Below, piece by piece: positions 23,081-35,151 of a stretch of DNA of 64,000 nt. The DNA comes from Cycas panzhihuaensis (lineage: Eukaryota; Cycadophyta), in the NCBI GenBank assembly GCA_023213395.1, contig CM041465.1, forward strand, positions 164,865,741 to 164,929,740. The letters run 5' to 3'. The notes beneath the pieces were generated by a model. That model had not been told where the DNA came from. It worked only from the letters and a program-made list of their open reading frames with translations, and made no database searches. Within the stretch, counting starts at the first letter, position 1, and the number at the start of each line of letters is the position of its first letter. A program made the translations under genes and the position numbers.

Positions 23081-24560
23081 TGCTCTGTAGGCACCACTTC
23101 GAGTGCCAGTTTTGCCTACCTCATCAGATCTCAAGTCTTTGTGCAACTGGTAGGCTTCTCGAAAACCTTTGGTTGAGAATGAGGTTTTCATTTCCACAAT
23201 ATCCTGGTGTTCATTTTGATCCTGAAAAGGATCATGGGAGATGTATGGTCCGGAGGTTGATGACATTGCTGGAGAAGACGGCCCTACAACTGAAGGTGGT
23301 GAAGGTGGTTCTTCTGCAACTCCTTTTCCTTTTGATGCTTGACGTGGTGATTCCTGGCTATTCTCCCAAGATAGCGCTGGGTTGGCGCACATTGGCACAG
23401 GATCTGAGTCAAGGATAGTGTCCTCCGGGGCTCTATTGTCAGATTCCAAAATTTTGAGTATTTCTTGATGTCTCCCCAAATGTTGGAATCAGACATCATA
23501 TTCTGGACATCGTTGTATCTATGAGATGGTGCTTTAGAATCAAGTTGAAGTAGTTGATCCTCTGTCTCCGTAAACACCACATCTCTAGTGATAATGATCT
23601 TCTTTAATGTTGGAATGAAGACCTTGTACCCTTTCTTATTCATGGGGTACCCAACAAAGATGCCCTTTAAAGCTCGCGGTTGGAGCTTATTTCTATGCTC
23701 ATCAAGAATGTGAGCATAACAAGTAGAGCCAAAAATTTTGAAGTGATGGACGGTAGAGGTCCGTCCAGTCCATCGTTCATTTGGAGACGAGTCGAGCTTC
23801 GATGGACTTATGTTGTTCATGCAGTAGATTGCAGTATAAATAGCTTCGGCCCAAAGATATGCAGGCACATTCTTGAAGACGAGCATAGCACATGCCATAT
23901 TCATTATGGTTCTTTTAGCCCTTTCAGCAACTCCATTCTCGAGGGTACCTGCAATAGTTGTTTGATGATTGTACCCCTGCTGACACAAGAAGTCTTCGAA
24001 TTCATTTGAATTGTATTCAACACCATTGTCGATCTGAGACACTTCAGGTTGATATCCAGATTCCTTCTCCGTGAAAGCCTTGAATGCCTTGAATCGTGAA
24101 TGCTTCATCTTTTGATTTGAGAAAGGTCACCCATACCTTTCGAGTGAAGTCATCAATAAATGTAATATAGTACCTCTTCCCCGTGAGAGAAGGGATAGGC
24201 ATAGGCCCACGGATGTCCGAGTGTACTAATTCAAGAGGTTGGTGGCTTTCCATTGACTGCGGGAAATGGTTGTACGTGGGATTTGGCAATAATGCAAGCT
24301 TCACATTTGAATGGCTTAGAGGAAAATCAAGGCGGACACAGAGTAGAATGAGAGATTTCCTTAAGCCGATCAAGTTTGACGTGCCCCATGCGAGCATGCC
24401 AAAGAGCTTCTAGGGACGACTTGGAATGAGTCAATGTGACATTATATGCAAGTTCTTCCACGACACAAATGGGGCAACAACTTGGTATGCGGAAGAAGAC
24501 AATGTGGTTCGTCGGTCTAAATAGCTTACCTTCAAGTTTCCGGTCATTACCACGTAACAT
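23081..24560 (-). pseudogene. pol: Cop-2 integrase, frameshifted
   Basis: Gag-pre-integrase zinc motif ALWHARMGHVKLDRLKEI (near 24390), then a frame change and CEACIIAKSH (near 24300). First Asp in LVHSDIRGPMP (near 24220), second in IDNGVEYNSNEF (near 24025). The region of the catalytic Glu reads ENGVAERAKRTIMNM (near 23920) and the Glu is kept. The typical linker (GSTCYAHI, IFVGYP, FTETED) follows to about 23560, then a Pro/Ser-rich spacer into RT. The core from 24108 to 23284 is one open frame, the best preserved part of this element. Confidence 0.9.
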
Positions 24561-26014
24561 GAAGGCGGGTGAATAACACTAAGAACTTGATCATTAGTCA
24601 TGACACTCGTGTCGAATCGACGGAGACAAGTGTGGATAACGACGAAGGTTTTGTTTGAGGTGGGGAATATACAAGACATCTTTTAAAGTAAAATTGGGCG
24701 GGGCACAGGAGCTTGGGCATATAGAGCCCATGCCTTGAGCAAGTTGTGTCGACTTATCGGCCATGTGTACTACTCGGTGACCTTTGAATCAAAATCTGAA
24801 GAAGCCCGGTGACAAGTCATGTGTTGGGTAGCTCCCTGTGTCCATAACCCGATCGATGATGATGTTGATGCGAGATTTGTCCAAGTGGTCGAGGCAGTGG
24901 CGAATCAAGTTGACAAATGGCTGTGCCACAGTGTGCCTCGATGTACCTCTTAGGTCTAGAAGCAATGGATGAAGTGGATGCTTCCCTGCTTTGTTGAATA
25001 CGTGCCTCAATGAGATTTGCTCCTACAAATAAGTCATCATGACTCTCATCAACATTGTGGGCTTGATGTTGTTGTTGTTGATGACGAGGCAATCTGTTGT
25101 AGTCAATGCGGCAATCTTTTGCAAGGTGTCCTTTCTTGTTACACCTTTGACACGTGGGAGCATTGTTGTTTGGCTATCTCGATGAGCAGTCTTTTGACTC
25201 TTGTTTTCTTCTTGACCTTGTTGTTGCCTTTGCTGTTGTCCCTGTTGCTTTCCCCTGCCTCTTCCACGACCTCTTCTTCCTTCGCGTGAAGATTGACCTT
25301 GTCGTTTGGTGTAGTATACTTCCTCGTCCATGTCAGCTTCAAAGGCTGCATTAGGAGTTGAATCTGAAAGTGGGAAGCTAGTAGTGAAGGTCTTGTCATG
25401 TTCAATAAACTTCTCAGCTAATGCTTCGAAGTTGAGGGTCTTCATTGTGCCAGATGACTGAAGATTTCCTAGCAGGTTCTTATAATCAGGAACATGTAGA
25501 CTGGATTGAATTAGGAAGGCCCAAGTTATGCATTGGGTCTTAAAATCCCTATCAATGGCCTGTTTAATGGGGTGAAGAGCATTGATGGTTTCATGTGCTC
25601 GCCCTTTCTGCATTCGCATCTTGTTCATCTTCAATACCATATGAACAAACTCCAAGTCTGATCGAGTATCAAAGTTTCTTTTGAGGACTTCAAGGACCTT
25701 GAAGGCGTTAATCGTCTTCGCGTATCATCGATCAGGTTGTGCAATGAGTAATCTGTAACTAGCAGGATCCCTGCTCTGATCTTCTGGTCTTCAATGATCC
25801 ACTGTCGCCGTTGCGGATTATAAGCAGGAGGAGCTGGAGGTGTGCCACCACTCTGCGGTGTGGTGTCGGTCGCAGGTACTATCGGGGTTCGCTCCAAGTG
25901 GTCCAACCAGAGTCCCTCATACTTGGCTGCGTTCTTAACTCCTGTGAACCATAGATCCCAATTCTCCTTCCGTTTTGGCATACAGTTCACATTCTGCTTG
26001 AAGTTGGTCGACAT
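24561..26014 (-). pseudogene. gag: Cop-2 gag and protease
   Basis: The minus-strand ATG at 26014 opens a Gag with KENWDLWFTGVKNAAKYEGLW and a Pro-rich insert near residues 50-65, then shifts frame near 25700 and continues from 25655. A complete CCHC knuckle (CQRCNKKGHLAKDC) lies at about 25109-25152, followed by a Gln/His run. The protease active site reads VMDTGS near 24834-24848, so the D-T-G triad is intact, in contrast to the Cop-A family. The stretch 24561-24830 is degenerate. Confidence 0.82.
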
Positions 26015-28139
26015 GGTGGTGTGAAAAGATGAATAAGAGTAATGTATAAAAATGTGTAGGAAAATGCACTAAGTAGAAGAAGGTGGAGTCACTGACACTT
26101 GTGATGGTCTACACGGCAGTGACGAGGAATAATGAAGTGATGTAATGTAAGATGTGGAAGCAAAGAGATCATAAATAAGTATGTGATGTAAGTGATCTAA
26201 TCAAGATAAGTGAGAAGGCCTATATAGAAGCCGGCATGTGGGTGCACACAACTGATAACCAAAGTGATGTAGGATGTGTAACAAACCAAAACCTCTAACT
26301 TCTATCCAAAGTAGGTGAGGTGTCGATGCCTAAGGGGGCTTCTAGTATACGTAATTAATGGCCTTCACCCGCGATATCCGCACCGTTCCTTGGTGATGAA
26401 ATCCAAGTAAACGTGGAGCCCAGGTACTGCCAGTCCTTACCCAGTTCACCAATGAGCAGCGATATACTCTCCGAAGAGAAGTACGTGCATGTCCCACGGC
26501 TATGACGGATATTGGCCCAGCTCAATTAATTATCTTGATTAAGAGTTTTCAGTTTTCCCGGATGGTTATCAGGATAATCCCTGATTGGAGGCCGTAGGTA
26601 TGGCTAACCTGTCCCTCCACCACTATACCTGGGTTATGACGGACCCGGTATGAAACTCACACCTCCCTTAGGGCTGGACTTGACCAACCTTGGTCTATTT
26701 CAACCAAGGCGAGTATGCACACAAGTCAAGAACTGGCGGTATAAAGTCGTCGAGATGAGTTGATTTTAAGGAAAGTGCTCTTGTTCTCGAATGCCATGTA
26801 AAAATAACTGAAAAATGAATGTAAATGCTCCACTTAAGTGTTGTTGCCGTGCCAACCTAGTGCCCAAATGGCACTCTATGTGCCCAAGTGGCACTCAATG
26901 AAGTCTCCAAGTGCATGCAACCATTAAAATCATATACATGATAAGCTAAATCATCGGATATTGCTCCGATCCAGATGATTGGCTTTACAAAAGATTTAAG
27001 TACCTTGTTCTTTTTACAAAAGGGCCAAAATAGGTCTCTAAAAGCCACAAAGGCTATAAATGTCTTTAAAAAAAACCCCTTTTATATACAATAATTTTTT
27101 TTCTTTTTTTAAAGAAGGGGAAAAAAAAAAACTAAAAATTTGAGAAATACAAGGTACGTTGAAAATTCAAATTTTCAGCAAACTAAGTCTGCTGTTAGGC
27201 AAACTGTACCGTCTATTGTACCGCTATATGGCACAAATTTCAAAAATTTTTGAAAAAATAAAAAATTTTCAAATTTGCTGGCCTTCACCTGCACTTTCCA
27301 AATATACAAAAATTTTTGAAAAATCTTATTAAAAACAGGCAAAAAGCCGCTTTAACTCATGACAAAATGTACTAGAAAACCTAAAAATTGTCATAACTTT
27401 TCAACGGAGTGTCAGATTCTTGTGAGACCTGTCCCAAATGATAGATCGGGACGAGGAGATCCAAAAACATGTATTACAGCAAGAAAAAACTCCTCAGATT
27501 TTTCTAGATCTGAGATTTTTAAATTTGGAGAATGGCTGCAAAAAGACGCTGTTTGACCCCTTTAAACTCAAAATCTCGCGTCGCTCTAGTAGACAAAAGT
27601 GCTTAGGAGGCCAAGACGTCCTACTGGTGAAATTTCGTGCGATTCTAGACACTTTGATTTTTTAGCCGTACCGTTGTACGAAAATCCGTCTGATCTGCAC
27701 TGCGTTAAATGCAGTTTGATTTTATACTTTAAAATCTGCCTCTAATCAGTGAGAGTCACTGATTTCTTCTTCTGCAACCTTGAAATCTGACTTTTACTAC
27801 AAAAAAATGGCCAAAAATTGGCCAAAATGCTAGATTTGGGGCTCAAAAAGATGGCTGAAAATTGCTATCAGCTGAGCAATTCCTGTGGTCCTTTAGACCT
27901 GCAAATAGGTTGCTTTTAAGCAGGCACACTCCTTCCTCTTATCTGCAAAAATAAAATAGTACAACAACATATAATTTTGTACTAAAAATCTGCTATAAAA
28001 AAAGCTTTAAAAAATAGATTTTTTAAAAAAATCTCAACTCTTCACTTCACATGAATGGTGAAGAAGAGGAGAACATAGCTTGCAATCTCCTTGCAAGTGA
28101 GTGTGGCACTAGGATCCACCCAATGGCTCTGATACCACT
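26015..28139 (-). other. Cop-2 5' leader (2.1 kb) with primer-binding site
   Basis: TGGTATCAGAGCC (28125-28137, minus strand) is a perfect initiator-Met primer-binding site, separated from the LTR by AG. The remaining 2.1 kb has no coding domain. It includes homopolymer-rich stretches (27060-27135, 27990-28035). Such a long leader beside a 367-bp LTR is unusual. Confidence 0.8.
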
Positions 28140-28507
28140 TGTTGAGGGAATGAATCTAGGGATCTAGTGCACTAACACTACACAATGGCAAATAGTGGAG
28201 ACAAGCACAATGTAACTCAACAAGAGAATGCTAATAGCTTGAGCTCAAAGAGGAGAAGTGTAGAATATGATCACTCTCCATGTAATTTCAGCTTATATAA
28301 TGAGGATGCTCATTAGGGTTTGGAATTTGAGTTTTCCCTCCCAATGACATTCAAATGAGATTACATGAAATTACAATGAAATGAACTTTATGTCATTTCA
28401 CTTAAGTGACTTAGGCATAGTCACCTTATCCTAAAGTTATAAACATAAAAGTGACTTTATCTAATTCTAACTTCATGAAATGACCATGTGACATTAACAT
28501 CGTCACA
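28140..28507 (-). repeat. Cop-2 5' LTR (368 bp)
   Basis: It differs from 20671-21037 at about five positions. It runs from TGTTGAGGG at 28140 to CGTCACA at 28507 and abuts the ACTAC target duplication. A TATA-like TTATATAAG appears on the minus strand near 28290-28300. Confidence 0.94.
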
Positions 28508-29984
28508 ACTACACTATTCTGGACGAATCTTTCATTTGGAGGGTAAATGTTTTTTACTGAAATCACTTGTTTCTGCTCGTGATACGACCTTTGAAGAGGA
28601 GATGTGAAGCTTTAAACTCGATTTCTAAACCCTGGTTTGTTGTACGACTGTCATATAAACTCCCACGACCATGCGCCCCTGTTTAATGCAATTTTGCATT
28701 GATCTTTTTGTACGATCAACGAAACTTCGTAACAATTTACATGTATCTTCTCTTTGGACCTGTGACCCTGCCTACAAAATTTCGTGCAAATCCGAGCTTC
28801 CTACAAGCATATCGCTTGATCTAAATATTCACGGAGTCGTGCCTACTGCCATTCTGATTTTCGACTTCAAAAATTTTATTTTTTAGCATTAACTTATAAA
28901 CTGTATGTTATACAAAAGAGAATATTCTCATTTTAATATTTATCATTTCCTAAAGTCAAGTATTTTAAAGTGATTTTATCCTATTTAATCACTTTTAGTT
29001 CAAAATTCAATCTCTTTTTTATTTTTTAAAAATTCATAAACGCATGAAAAAAAAATTGCAAATGTGTTTTTTACTTAAGAAAAAGATATTGCAATTATAC
29101 TTTGTACTCTAAAGTGAAAAATTCACATTGCAAGTGATTTTATAAGGCTCCCTACAAGGTGACCTTGATGCCCTAGTCCTCAAAAAGGGCCAAAATCCAC
29201 TATTTTCAATTAAATCACTTACTTTTTTGAGGTTGGTTAGAACTATTTAAAGTCCTAACACGTTGGTGGCGTTTGTCTACTTGTTCAAAGTGATTGAATT
29301 TGGCATTAAGTAGTTGTTTTTCATTAAAATGAATCCACTTAGCACTACATCAAGCAAGTTATTTCATATTTTGGACACTTTGCACTTTTTCATGTTTTAA
29401 GTGCTCTTGAAAACACTTCATGTGTTAAATTTCTTATATTCAATTGCATCATTTTGAAGCTAGTTTTTGAGATATTGATCGGCATTGTGAGTAGCAACAT
29501 TACACACTTAAGTAAAATTTAACTAAGTAAACTTAAACCATTTAAAATTTTTACTTAAAATCTTGTGGGAGAGACCCGAAAAAGGTTAAAACCTTACCTC
29601 TATAATCTCAAGTTTGGCGCATTCCCTAGGGGACCAATCGATCATACGGTCAATGCACGACAATTGAGATTTCATAAAGTAAAGGGGATTCAAAAAGGGT
29701 GTTATTGGGGCTGAGAATCCTAAGGAAAGAAGTGTGTCCATGCAGATCAACCTTACCTAGCCTTGTCCAAGATTTGGCTTGGCTAACTGTTGGATCTACT
29801 TATAAAGATCAGGGTCAGACCAACTCTTAAGCCTAGTCCTCCACCCTTCATCACTCTCTTCAATTGTTGGATCTTCTAGTAAGATCAGGGTTATTGGTGT
29901 GTTAGAAGGTGGAACTTAAGCAACGAAAGCTTTGAGTTTCCAAATCATCTACTAACTTCAAGACCTTTAATCAACTTAAACATA
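28508..29984 (+). other. Cop-C leader, second part
   Basis: Continuation after Cop-2. The block 29568-29710 matches the conserved leader block of Cop-F and Cop-B (hairpin plus GCATTCCCTAGGGGACCAA). The region 29740-29960 parallels positions 1-258 of Cop-A. No other gene seen. Confidence 0.8.
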
Positions 29985-30990
29985 ATGGTTGCCATTAACA
30001 TGTTCAGTGCATGCACAATTAAATTGAATGGTCAAGATAACTATCAGGAGTGGAAAAAGCAAACTCAAAATTTGTTAATCATGAATGAATTTTGGGGATT
30101 TGTTTCTAGAAAAAATCTCAAACCCATACATGTTGCAAGTCCAACTGATGAGAATGTTATTATTCAGCATAATCTAGTTTTAGTTGCTGCTTGAGAAGCT
30201 AAGGATGAAATTGCCTTAGCATTTTTATATATGATTATTGATGTAAATGTGGATCAAAATATTGCATATGCCAAAACATCAAAAGAAACTTGGGATACTT
30301 TATCTTCATTGTATGAAAGGCGAGATGAAACTCACATTATGATAATCAAAGCAAAGTTGTATTCTTTGAAATTTGTAAAGCCCATGTCGGCATTCTTATC
30401 CATCATCAAAGAGATTTGTAATGAGTTAAATACTCTTGGTAAACCAGCTTCTAGAGATGAACTTGTAACTTCAACTTTACATACTTTGCCAAAAGAATTT
30501 AATGGATTCAACTCATCAATTACTAAAGATGACACATTGGCTACTTTGACTTTCAATCAACTTGAAAGTCTCCTTCAATAAGAACAAATTTACTTGAGGT
30601 AGGAAGAACCATCAACTTCAGGGGCATTCATGGCCAAGTTCAAGGCTAAATAGAGTCCCAAACAATCACTTCAAAAGTAGTTTGGGAACATGAACATTGG
30701 CACATCTAAAGCCAATGTAAATTGTCATTATTGTGGCAAGGTGGGCCACATAGCTCCTAAATGTAGAAAGAAGTAATCAGATATGCAGCAACCACGTTAG
30801 TAGTAGCCATGTCAGCAACAACCTCGTCAACAACTATTTCAATAGCAGCAACAACAACCCCTAGACCAAATCAAGGTGGTTTTCGAGGAGGTCATAGAGG
30901 AAGGGGGGGCTTTAGAGGTGGCAATCAACGCCACACAAATCAACTTGCAGATGAAGATAAGATCTTTTGTGCTTATCACAATTCTGAAAG
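29985..30990 (+). pseudogene. gag: Cop-C gag, broken
   Basis: ATG 29985 opens 69 codons to a TGA at 30192 that replaces a Trp codon. The frame then continues in phase with KDEIALAFLY, KETWDTLSSLYERRDE and SIIKEICNELNTLG to a TAA near 30579 (Gln codon). The CCHC knuckle CHYCGKVGHIAPKC (30724-30765) is complete. A Gln/Pro-rich tail with several TAG codons follows, then a Gly/Arg-rich stretch. Confidence 0.9.
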
Positions 30991-31851
30991 TGATAGCACT
31001 TTATTGATTCAAGGGCATCTGGGCATATGACTAGTAATAAAGAATTATTTTACATTGTAAAAGAAGGAAGAGGGTAATAGGTTACATTTGGCAACAATGA
31101 ATCTGTTGAGATCTCTGGTATAAGCAAAATTGCCTCATTTCATTCGCCTAACAACTCTACCTCCACATTTACCACTGGAGATGCCTACTTAATACCCTTA
31201 ATGGAGAAGAGTCTCTTATCCGTTAGTCAGTCAGACAAACAGCAAATGAGTATTTTATTTAAAGGTGGGAAATGCACAATTACTGACAAGAATGATCAAG
31301 TGATAGCCATTGGTCATGAGGACCATGGACTTCATAAATTGGATGTATCAAACATTACACTTGATACTGCTTATTTTGTCACTCAATCTATGCCAAAAGA
31401 TCAACTTTAGCATAATAGACTAGGTCACTTGAGCCGAGAAAATATCCAGATGATGTTTGACAAAAACATGGTGTATGGGCTTCCAAAGATATCGGCCTCA
31501 AAGTATCTTTGTGAAGCATGCATTATGGGGACTCAACATAGACGACCTTTTCCTAAAGGTAATTCACACCATGCATCGCAACCTTTGCAGCTTATCCATA
31601 TAGATTTATGTGGACCCATGTCCACTCCATCTCTTGGAAGTGCTTTGTATTATGTCACTTTCATTGATGATTTTTCACATAAAGTTTGGGTGTACTTCAT
31701 CAAGCAAAAATCAGAGGCATTTGAAAATTACAAGGAATTCAAACTGGCGCTAGAAAATGAATCTAGATACTCAATCAAAATCTTGAGATCAAATAATGGA
31801 GTTGAATTTACCTCAAAGGACTTCATTCAATTCTGCAAGGATCATGGAATC
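30991..31851 (+). pseudogene. pol: Cop-C protease and first half of integrase
   Basis: The protease motif reads FIDSRAS near 31000-31015, so the Gly of D-S-G is Arg. The segment MEKSLLSVSQSDKQQMSILF follows. The zinc domain near 31405-31530 has lost its leading Trp to a stop (TAG) but keeps NRLGHLS and CEACIMGTQH. Integrase motifs are HIDLCGPM (Asp kept) and RSNNGVEF (second catalytic Asp replaced by Asn). The frame is severed at 31851 after CKDHGI by Cop-E and resumes near 50863. Confidence 0.92.
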
Positions 31852-32227
31852 TGTTAACGTGGCAGTTAATTATTAAGCCACTTAGTTAATGTTAATGTGG
31901 TTTAATTATGTGAAAAGGTGTGAAGCCAAAAAGGTGCGACTTATTTCGAGGGTCACAACCCTAATCGTGTGACACCTCTTGGAAGAGTATAAATGCCTTG
32001 AGGCCTTGTATATTCAACATCTAAGAAGCATTGTATCGATTCATTGTGAAATAATCAAGTGATCCATCAAGGATCCTTTTGTGGTGGGTTTTTTCCTGAA
32101 AGGGTTTTTCCATGTAAATCCTGTGTACTGTGCATCTATTTTCTGTGTGTATATTTGTTTGCTTGTTGTGTATGGTAAAAGATTCTGCGGTTGGGAACAT
32201 TTGTGTATGATTTCATGTTCTTGAATA
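31852..32227 (+). repeat. Cop-E 5' LTR (about 376 bp)
   Basis: It starts TGTTAACG and ends just before TGGTATCAGAGCC. It contains a TATA-like GAGTATAAATG near 31986. The right end reads AATA rather than the expected CA, so the boundary may be off by a few bases. There is no partner LTR in the window. Confidence 0.75.
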
Positions 32228-32940
32228 TGGTATCAGAGCCGTTGGGTCTTGCACAGTTGAAACCTGACGTTGAGCGGAGCGGTGTGATCGTTGGTTGCCA
32301 GGTAACGCCATCTAACCCAAGACAAGTCTTGAGGGTCCATCAACCCCAACAACGTGCAGAAGCAGGTACAATGTATCAGTGGTGGTTGAAGTAGTGAAGA
32401 TCACTATTCAACGGAGAATAAGAGTTCTTGGGAGTCGATATTCAGGCGTGAAGACCATGTTTGTGGTTGGAGTTGGCTCATTGGGGGTCATTCGTCGGGT
32501 TGAAGAAGCTGCGAATTCAAGCCAGCAGAGCACACGTTGATGGTAATTTAGACTATAAGGATAGCCAACCTTGTACACAAGTAAGTCAACCATTTTTTCA
32601 CCCAAAACACTATAAAATTCAAAAAAAGGAAAGATTTTTTCTAGTGTCGCCTTCATTCAGTGTAAAAGGGTGAGATTGGAGCCTTCTTGAGTTGTTTGTA
32701 GCCCTTTATACTAAAATTTGATGAAGCACATAGCAGTATAAAGCATTGTCCACTGTATTTTTTAGTTGTAGTGCTTTTGTAAGTGGGAGTATGACCTCTT
32801 ATCTCTATTGTATACACCTTGTTGAGCCTGCATCTGTGTGTTGAGAGATAGTTGGGCTGTTTGTATGCTATTTTGGAGACTTGTGTGCTTTAAATAAGCA
32901 CTGTACAGCTGTTTTGAGGCTATATGAGTGTGTCGTGTGT

Positions 32941-33147
32941 TGGCTGGGTGTGATCTGGAGACTATTGGGCGGAGTTGGGACTGTTTACCTACCGTATTTG
33001 AGTCTTTTGGCCTCTCTAAAGATTGGTTGGCATTTATTGGTGTTGGTTGGACGTGATCTGGAGGTTGTTCGGTGGAGCTGGGATTAGTTGCCTGCTGTAT
33101 TCAAGTTTTTTTGCTTCTCTAAAGGTTGGCTAGCGTCTATTAAGGTT
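32941..33147. repeat. Tandem duplication, about 103-bp unit
   Basis: Two adjacent copies share GTGATCTGGAG, GGAGTTGGGA/GGAGCTGGGA, TTTTGGCCTCTCTAAAG-type and GTTGG words at equal spacing and differ at roughly a quarter of positions. A third partial start (GGTTGGGC) follows. It lies in the Cop-E leader. Confidence 0.6.
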
Positions 33148-33651
33148 GGTTGGGCAGCATACATATTGCTTATCAGTCGTACGTAGTGGGTATAAGTCTT
33201 CATCTCCGTGCACTGATCCATGTAGTGTACGCAGGCCAATTTAGTATTGCAGCAGTTGCGCCTCATGGTATCATGCAAAGGCGATTTTTTATTTCACTTT
33301 TGAATGAGTTTTACTAAGGTTTGATACTTAGTAAATCATAATCTCTTTTATGCCTTTCATTTTAATCACGTGGGTTAAGTGATAAAGCACGGTGTATTTG
33401 AAAAGTCACAACTATGAGAATATACCTTTTGGTATATTTTCCCCAATGACAAAATATAAAAAAGTAGACCCTTAGACCTTTGATACATCATATTTTACCT
33501 ATTGTGAGTGTATTTGGAGTGTTTTTGGTCCATTTTGAGTGCAGATCAAGGAGATGTTTTGTGATTTAGACTTGGACACTGTTCACTATAGCCGTGTGGA
33601 GCCGTCCTTTGTTCTTGGAGCATTGTTTTGAGTGCCTTAAGGGTCATTTTA

Positions 33652-33901
33652 TGTTAAAAGTTCGCGGAGTCCTCTCCACCACTACCTGCGGGTTTTGGTG
33701 TGACGGCAAGGCGTTTCTCGAGGCTAACCACCGATCGTTGGGTCCATTCCCGTGCTCTCCCGAACCGGTCTCCCCAAATGGGTTTCTCGGCAGATGTGCC
33801 TTAGTGGCTGGGCCGGTGGGTGTGTCATGACGGGCGTGTTAAAGTTCATGAGTCCTCTCCACCACTACCTGCGGGTTTTGGTGTGACGGCAAGGCGTTTC
33901 T
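33652..33901 (+). mobile_element. Miniature LTR element (SMART/TRIM-like), plus copy
   Basis: Two direct repeats of about 65 bp (33652-33718 and 33837-33901), beginning TGTTAA and sharing GTCCTCTCCACCACTACC and GGCAAGGCGTTTCT, flank about 118 bp of non-coding sequence. The region after the first repeat no longer resembles a primer-binding site. There is no coding capacity. It is adjacent, with one base between, to an inverted relative. SMART/TRIM elements are known tiny non-autonomous LTR retrotransposons; assignment to that class is by structure. Confidence 0.72.
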
Positions 33902-33902
33902 A

Positions 33903-34155
33903 GTTCGTTTTACCATCACACCAAAACCTCGAGGCAGTAGTGGAGAGGATGCCGCGGAAAGTTAACACGCCCCGCCGCGGTGACGCACCCACCGACCCCA
34001 GCCATTAAGGCGCATCCGCCATCTACCCAATTTGTGAGTACCGACGGGAGAGGCACAGGAATGGACCCGACGATGCCGGCTTTGATACCAGTTCGTTTTA
34101 CCATCACACCAAAACCTCGAGGCAGTAGTGGAGAGGATGCCGCAGAAAGTTAACA
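33903..34155 (-). mobile_element. Miniature LTR element (SMART/TRIM-like), minus copy
   Basis: On the minus strand a 65-bp LTR (34091-34155) starts TGTTAACTTTC and is followed directly by TGGTATCAAAGCC, an initiator-Met primer-binding site. The internal part is about 123 bp and ends in the G-rich CGGCGGGGCG, a likely polypurine tract, before the second LTR (33903-33967). The two LTRs differ at one base. Total length is 253 bp and there is no ORF of note. It relies wholly on other elements for mobility. Confidence 0.85.
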
Positions 34156-34365
34156 TTTTATACACCTTTCTAGGCTATTTTAAGGTCGTTTGTTGACGGT
34201 TGATGAGGCATAAACAGTTGGTGGCTCACTTAACGTGGGTATAGTCGGTGTTGACTGCCCTTGGAAGCATGCTCGTGAGCTAGAGGAGGACACAGGGGTG
34301 CATTTTTGTCCTACAAACATTCGTTTTGGTATCGATTTTTTTGTATTGAAGCCCATTTCTCGAAG

Positions 34366-35151
34366 ATGGAGTGCATTATGCCCGAAGTTATCTTCAATGG
34401 TAACAATTTCAGCAAGTGGAAGGCCAATATGGAACTTATTCTGATGGTGAATCAACTCTGGGGAGTCACCAAGGCGAAAGTGGATGCAATTCCATTAGAC
34501 TATAAGGAGTGAATTCGTCTCAAAGAAAAGCAATTTATGGCTGTAGGACTATTGAAATTGTCACTGGCACTACGCCAGAGAGCGTTGGTTCACAATCTAG
34601 ACGAATCGATTGAGATATGGAAAAAACTGTGTGACACATTTGAAAAGAAGCAAATAAATAGGCGTCTTGCACTGATGTTGGAATTACTCAACTCGCGTGT
34701 GGAGGATGAGAACAACATCAACTCCTACCTTAACAAGATTACAGACTTGAAGAATAAGCTAGAGGAACTAAAGCCAAACTCAATCGATGATGCATTGCTA
34801 TTCACAATAATCATGTCGAAATTGTCGGCTACCTTCGCCACATTCCAGACCATTTATGGTAGAGATGAAGTGATGGAAGTAGAGACATTTGATGGACTTA
34901 AAAACATGATTCTAGTAGAGGATGCCAAGCTCAAACATCACAGTATGCTTGGAGGTTCTGGTTCAAGTCAGGCCTTACCTATAAAAACTCATAGGAAGGA
35001 GGCCACTAAGGAGGAGAAAATCACACAAAGGTCAGGAGAAAGTTCTCAAGACAAAAAGAAGTTCAACAGGAAATGCAATCACTGCAAGAAGGATGGTCAC
35101 CGCGAGAAGAACTATTGGTTCAAGCATTGTGACAAGCGCAAAGTCAACTAG
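34366..35151 (+). pseudogene. gag: Cop-E gag
   Basis: ATG 34366. A Gag of the UBN2 type reads FNGNNFSKWKANMELIL, NQLWGV, then SIEIWKKLCDTFEKKQ and ELLNSRVEDENN. One in-frame stop lies at 34510-34512 (TGA at a probable Trp); otherwise the frame is open for 260 codons. The knuckle CNHCKKDGHREKNY has Tyr for the last Cys, so the zinc site is damaged. It ends at 35149-35151. This Gag differs from the Cop-A family. Confidence 0.88.

Larger units (their letters stand above)
20671..28507 (-). mobile_element. Cop-2: copia element of a second family
   Basis: LTRs 20671-21037 and 28140-28507 are about 99 percent identical by eye and flanked by the 5-bp duplication ACTAC (20666-20670 and 28508-28512). 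On the minus strand come primer-binding site, a 2.1-kb leader, gag from 26014, protease, integrase, RT and RNase H in copia order. Its LTRs and Gag differ from the Cop-A family. Frameshifts in pol and missing sequence near 22560-22600 make it defective. It sits in the leader of Cop-C. Confidence 0.94.
32228..34365 (+). other. Cop-E 5' leader with primer-binding site
   Basis: TGGTATCAGAGCC (32228-32240) is a perfect initiator-Met site. The leader then holds a tandem duplication (32941-33147) and a pair of inverted miniature LTR elements (33652-34155). No gene is seen before gag. Confidence 0.8.

Noticed and set aside
27060-27140. Poly-A/T rich stretch as a retroposon tail
   Set aside because: It sits inside the Cop-2 leader with homopolymers on both strands and no adjacent target duplication or LINE/SINE body.
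29568-29600. tRNA gene or tRNA-derived SINE in the leader
   Set aside because: Only a T-arm/B-box-like hairpin is visible. No A-box, acceptor stem or anticodon arm can be drawn.
32191-33278. Several 60-80 codon frames in the Cop-E leader
   Set aside because: They overlap a tandem duplication and have no domain. The region lies between a primer-binding site and gag.
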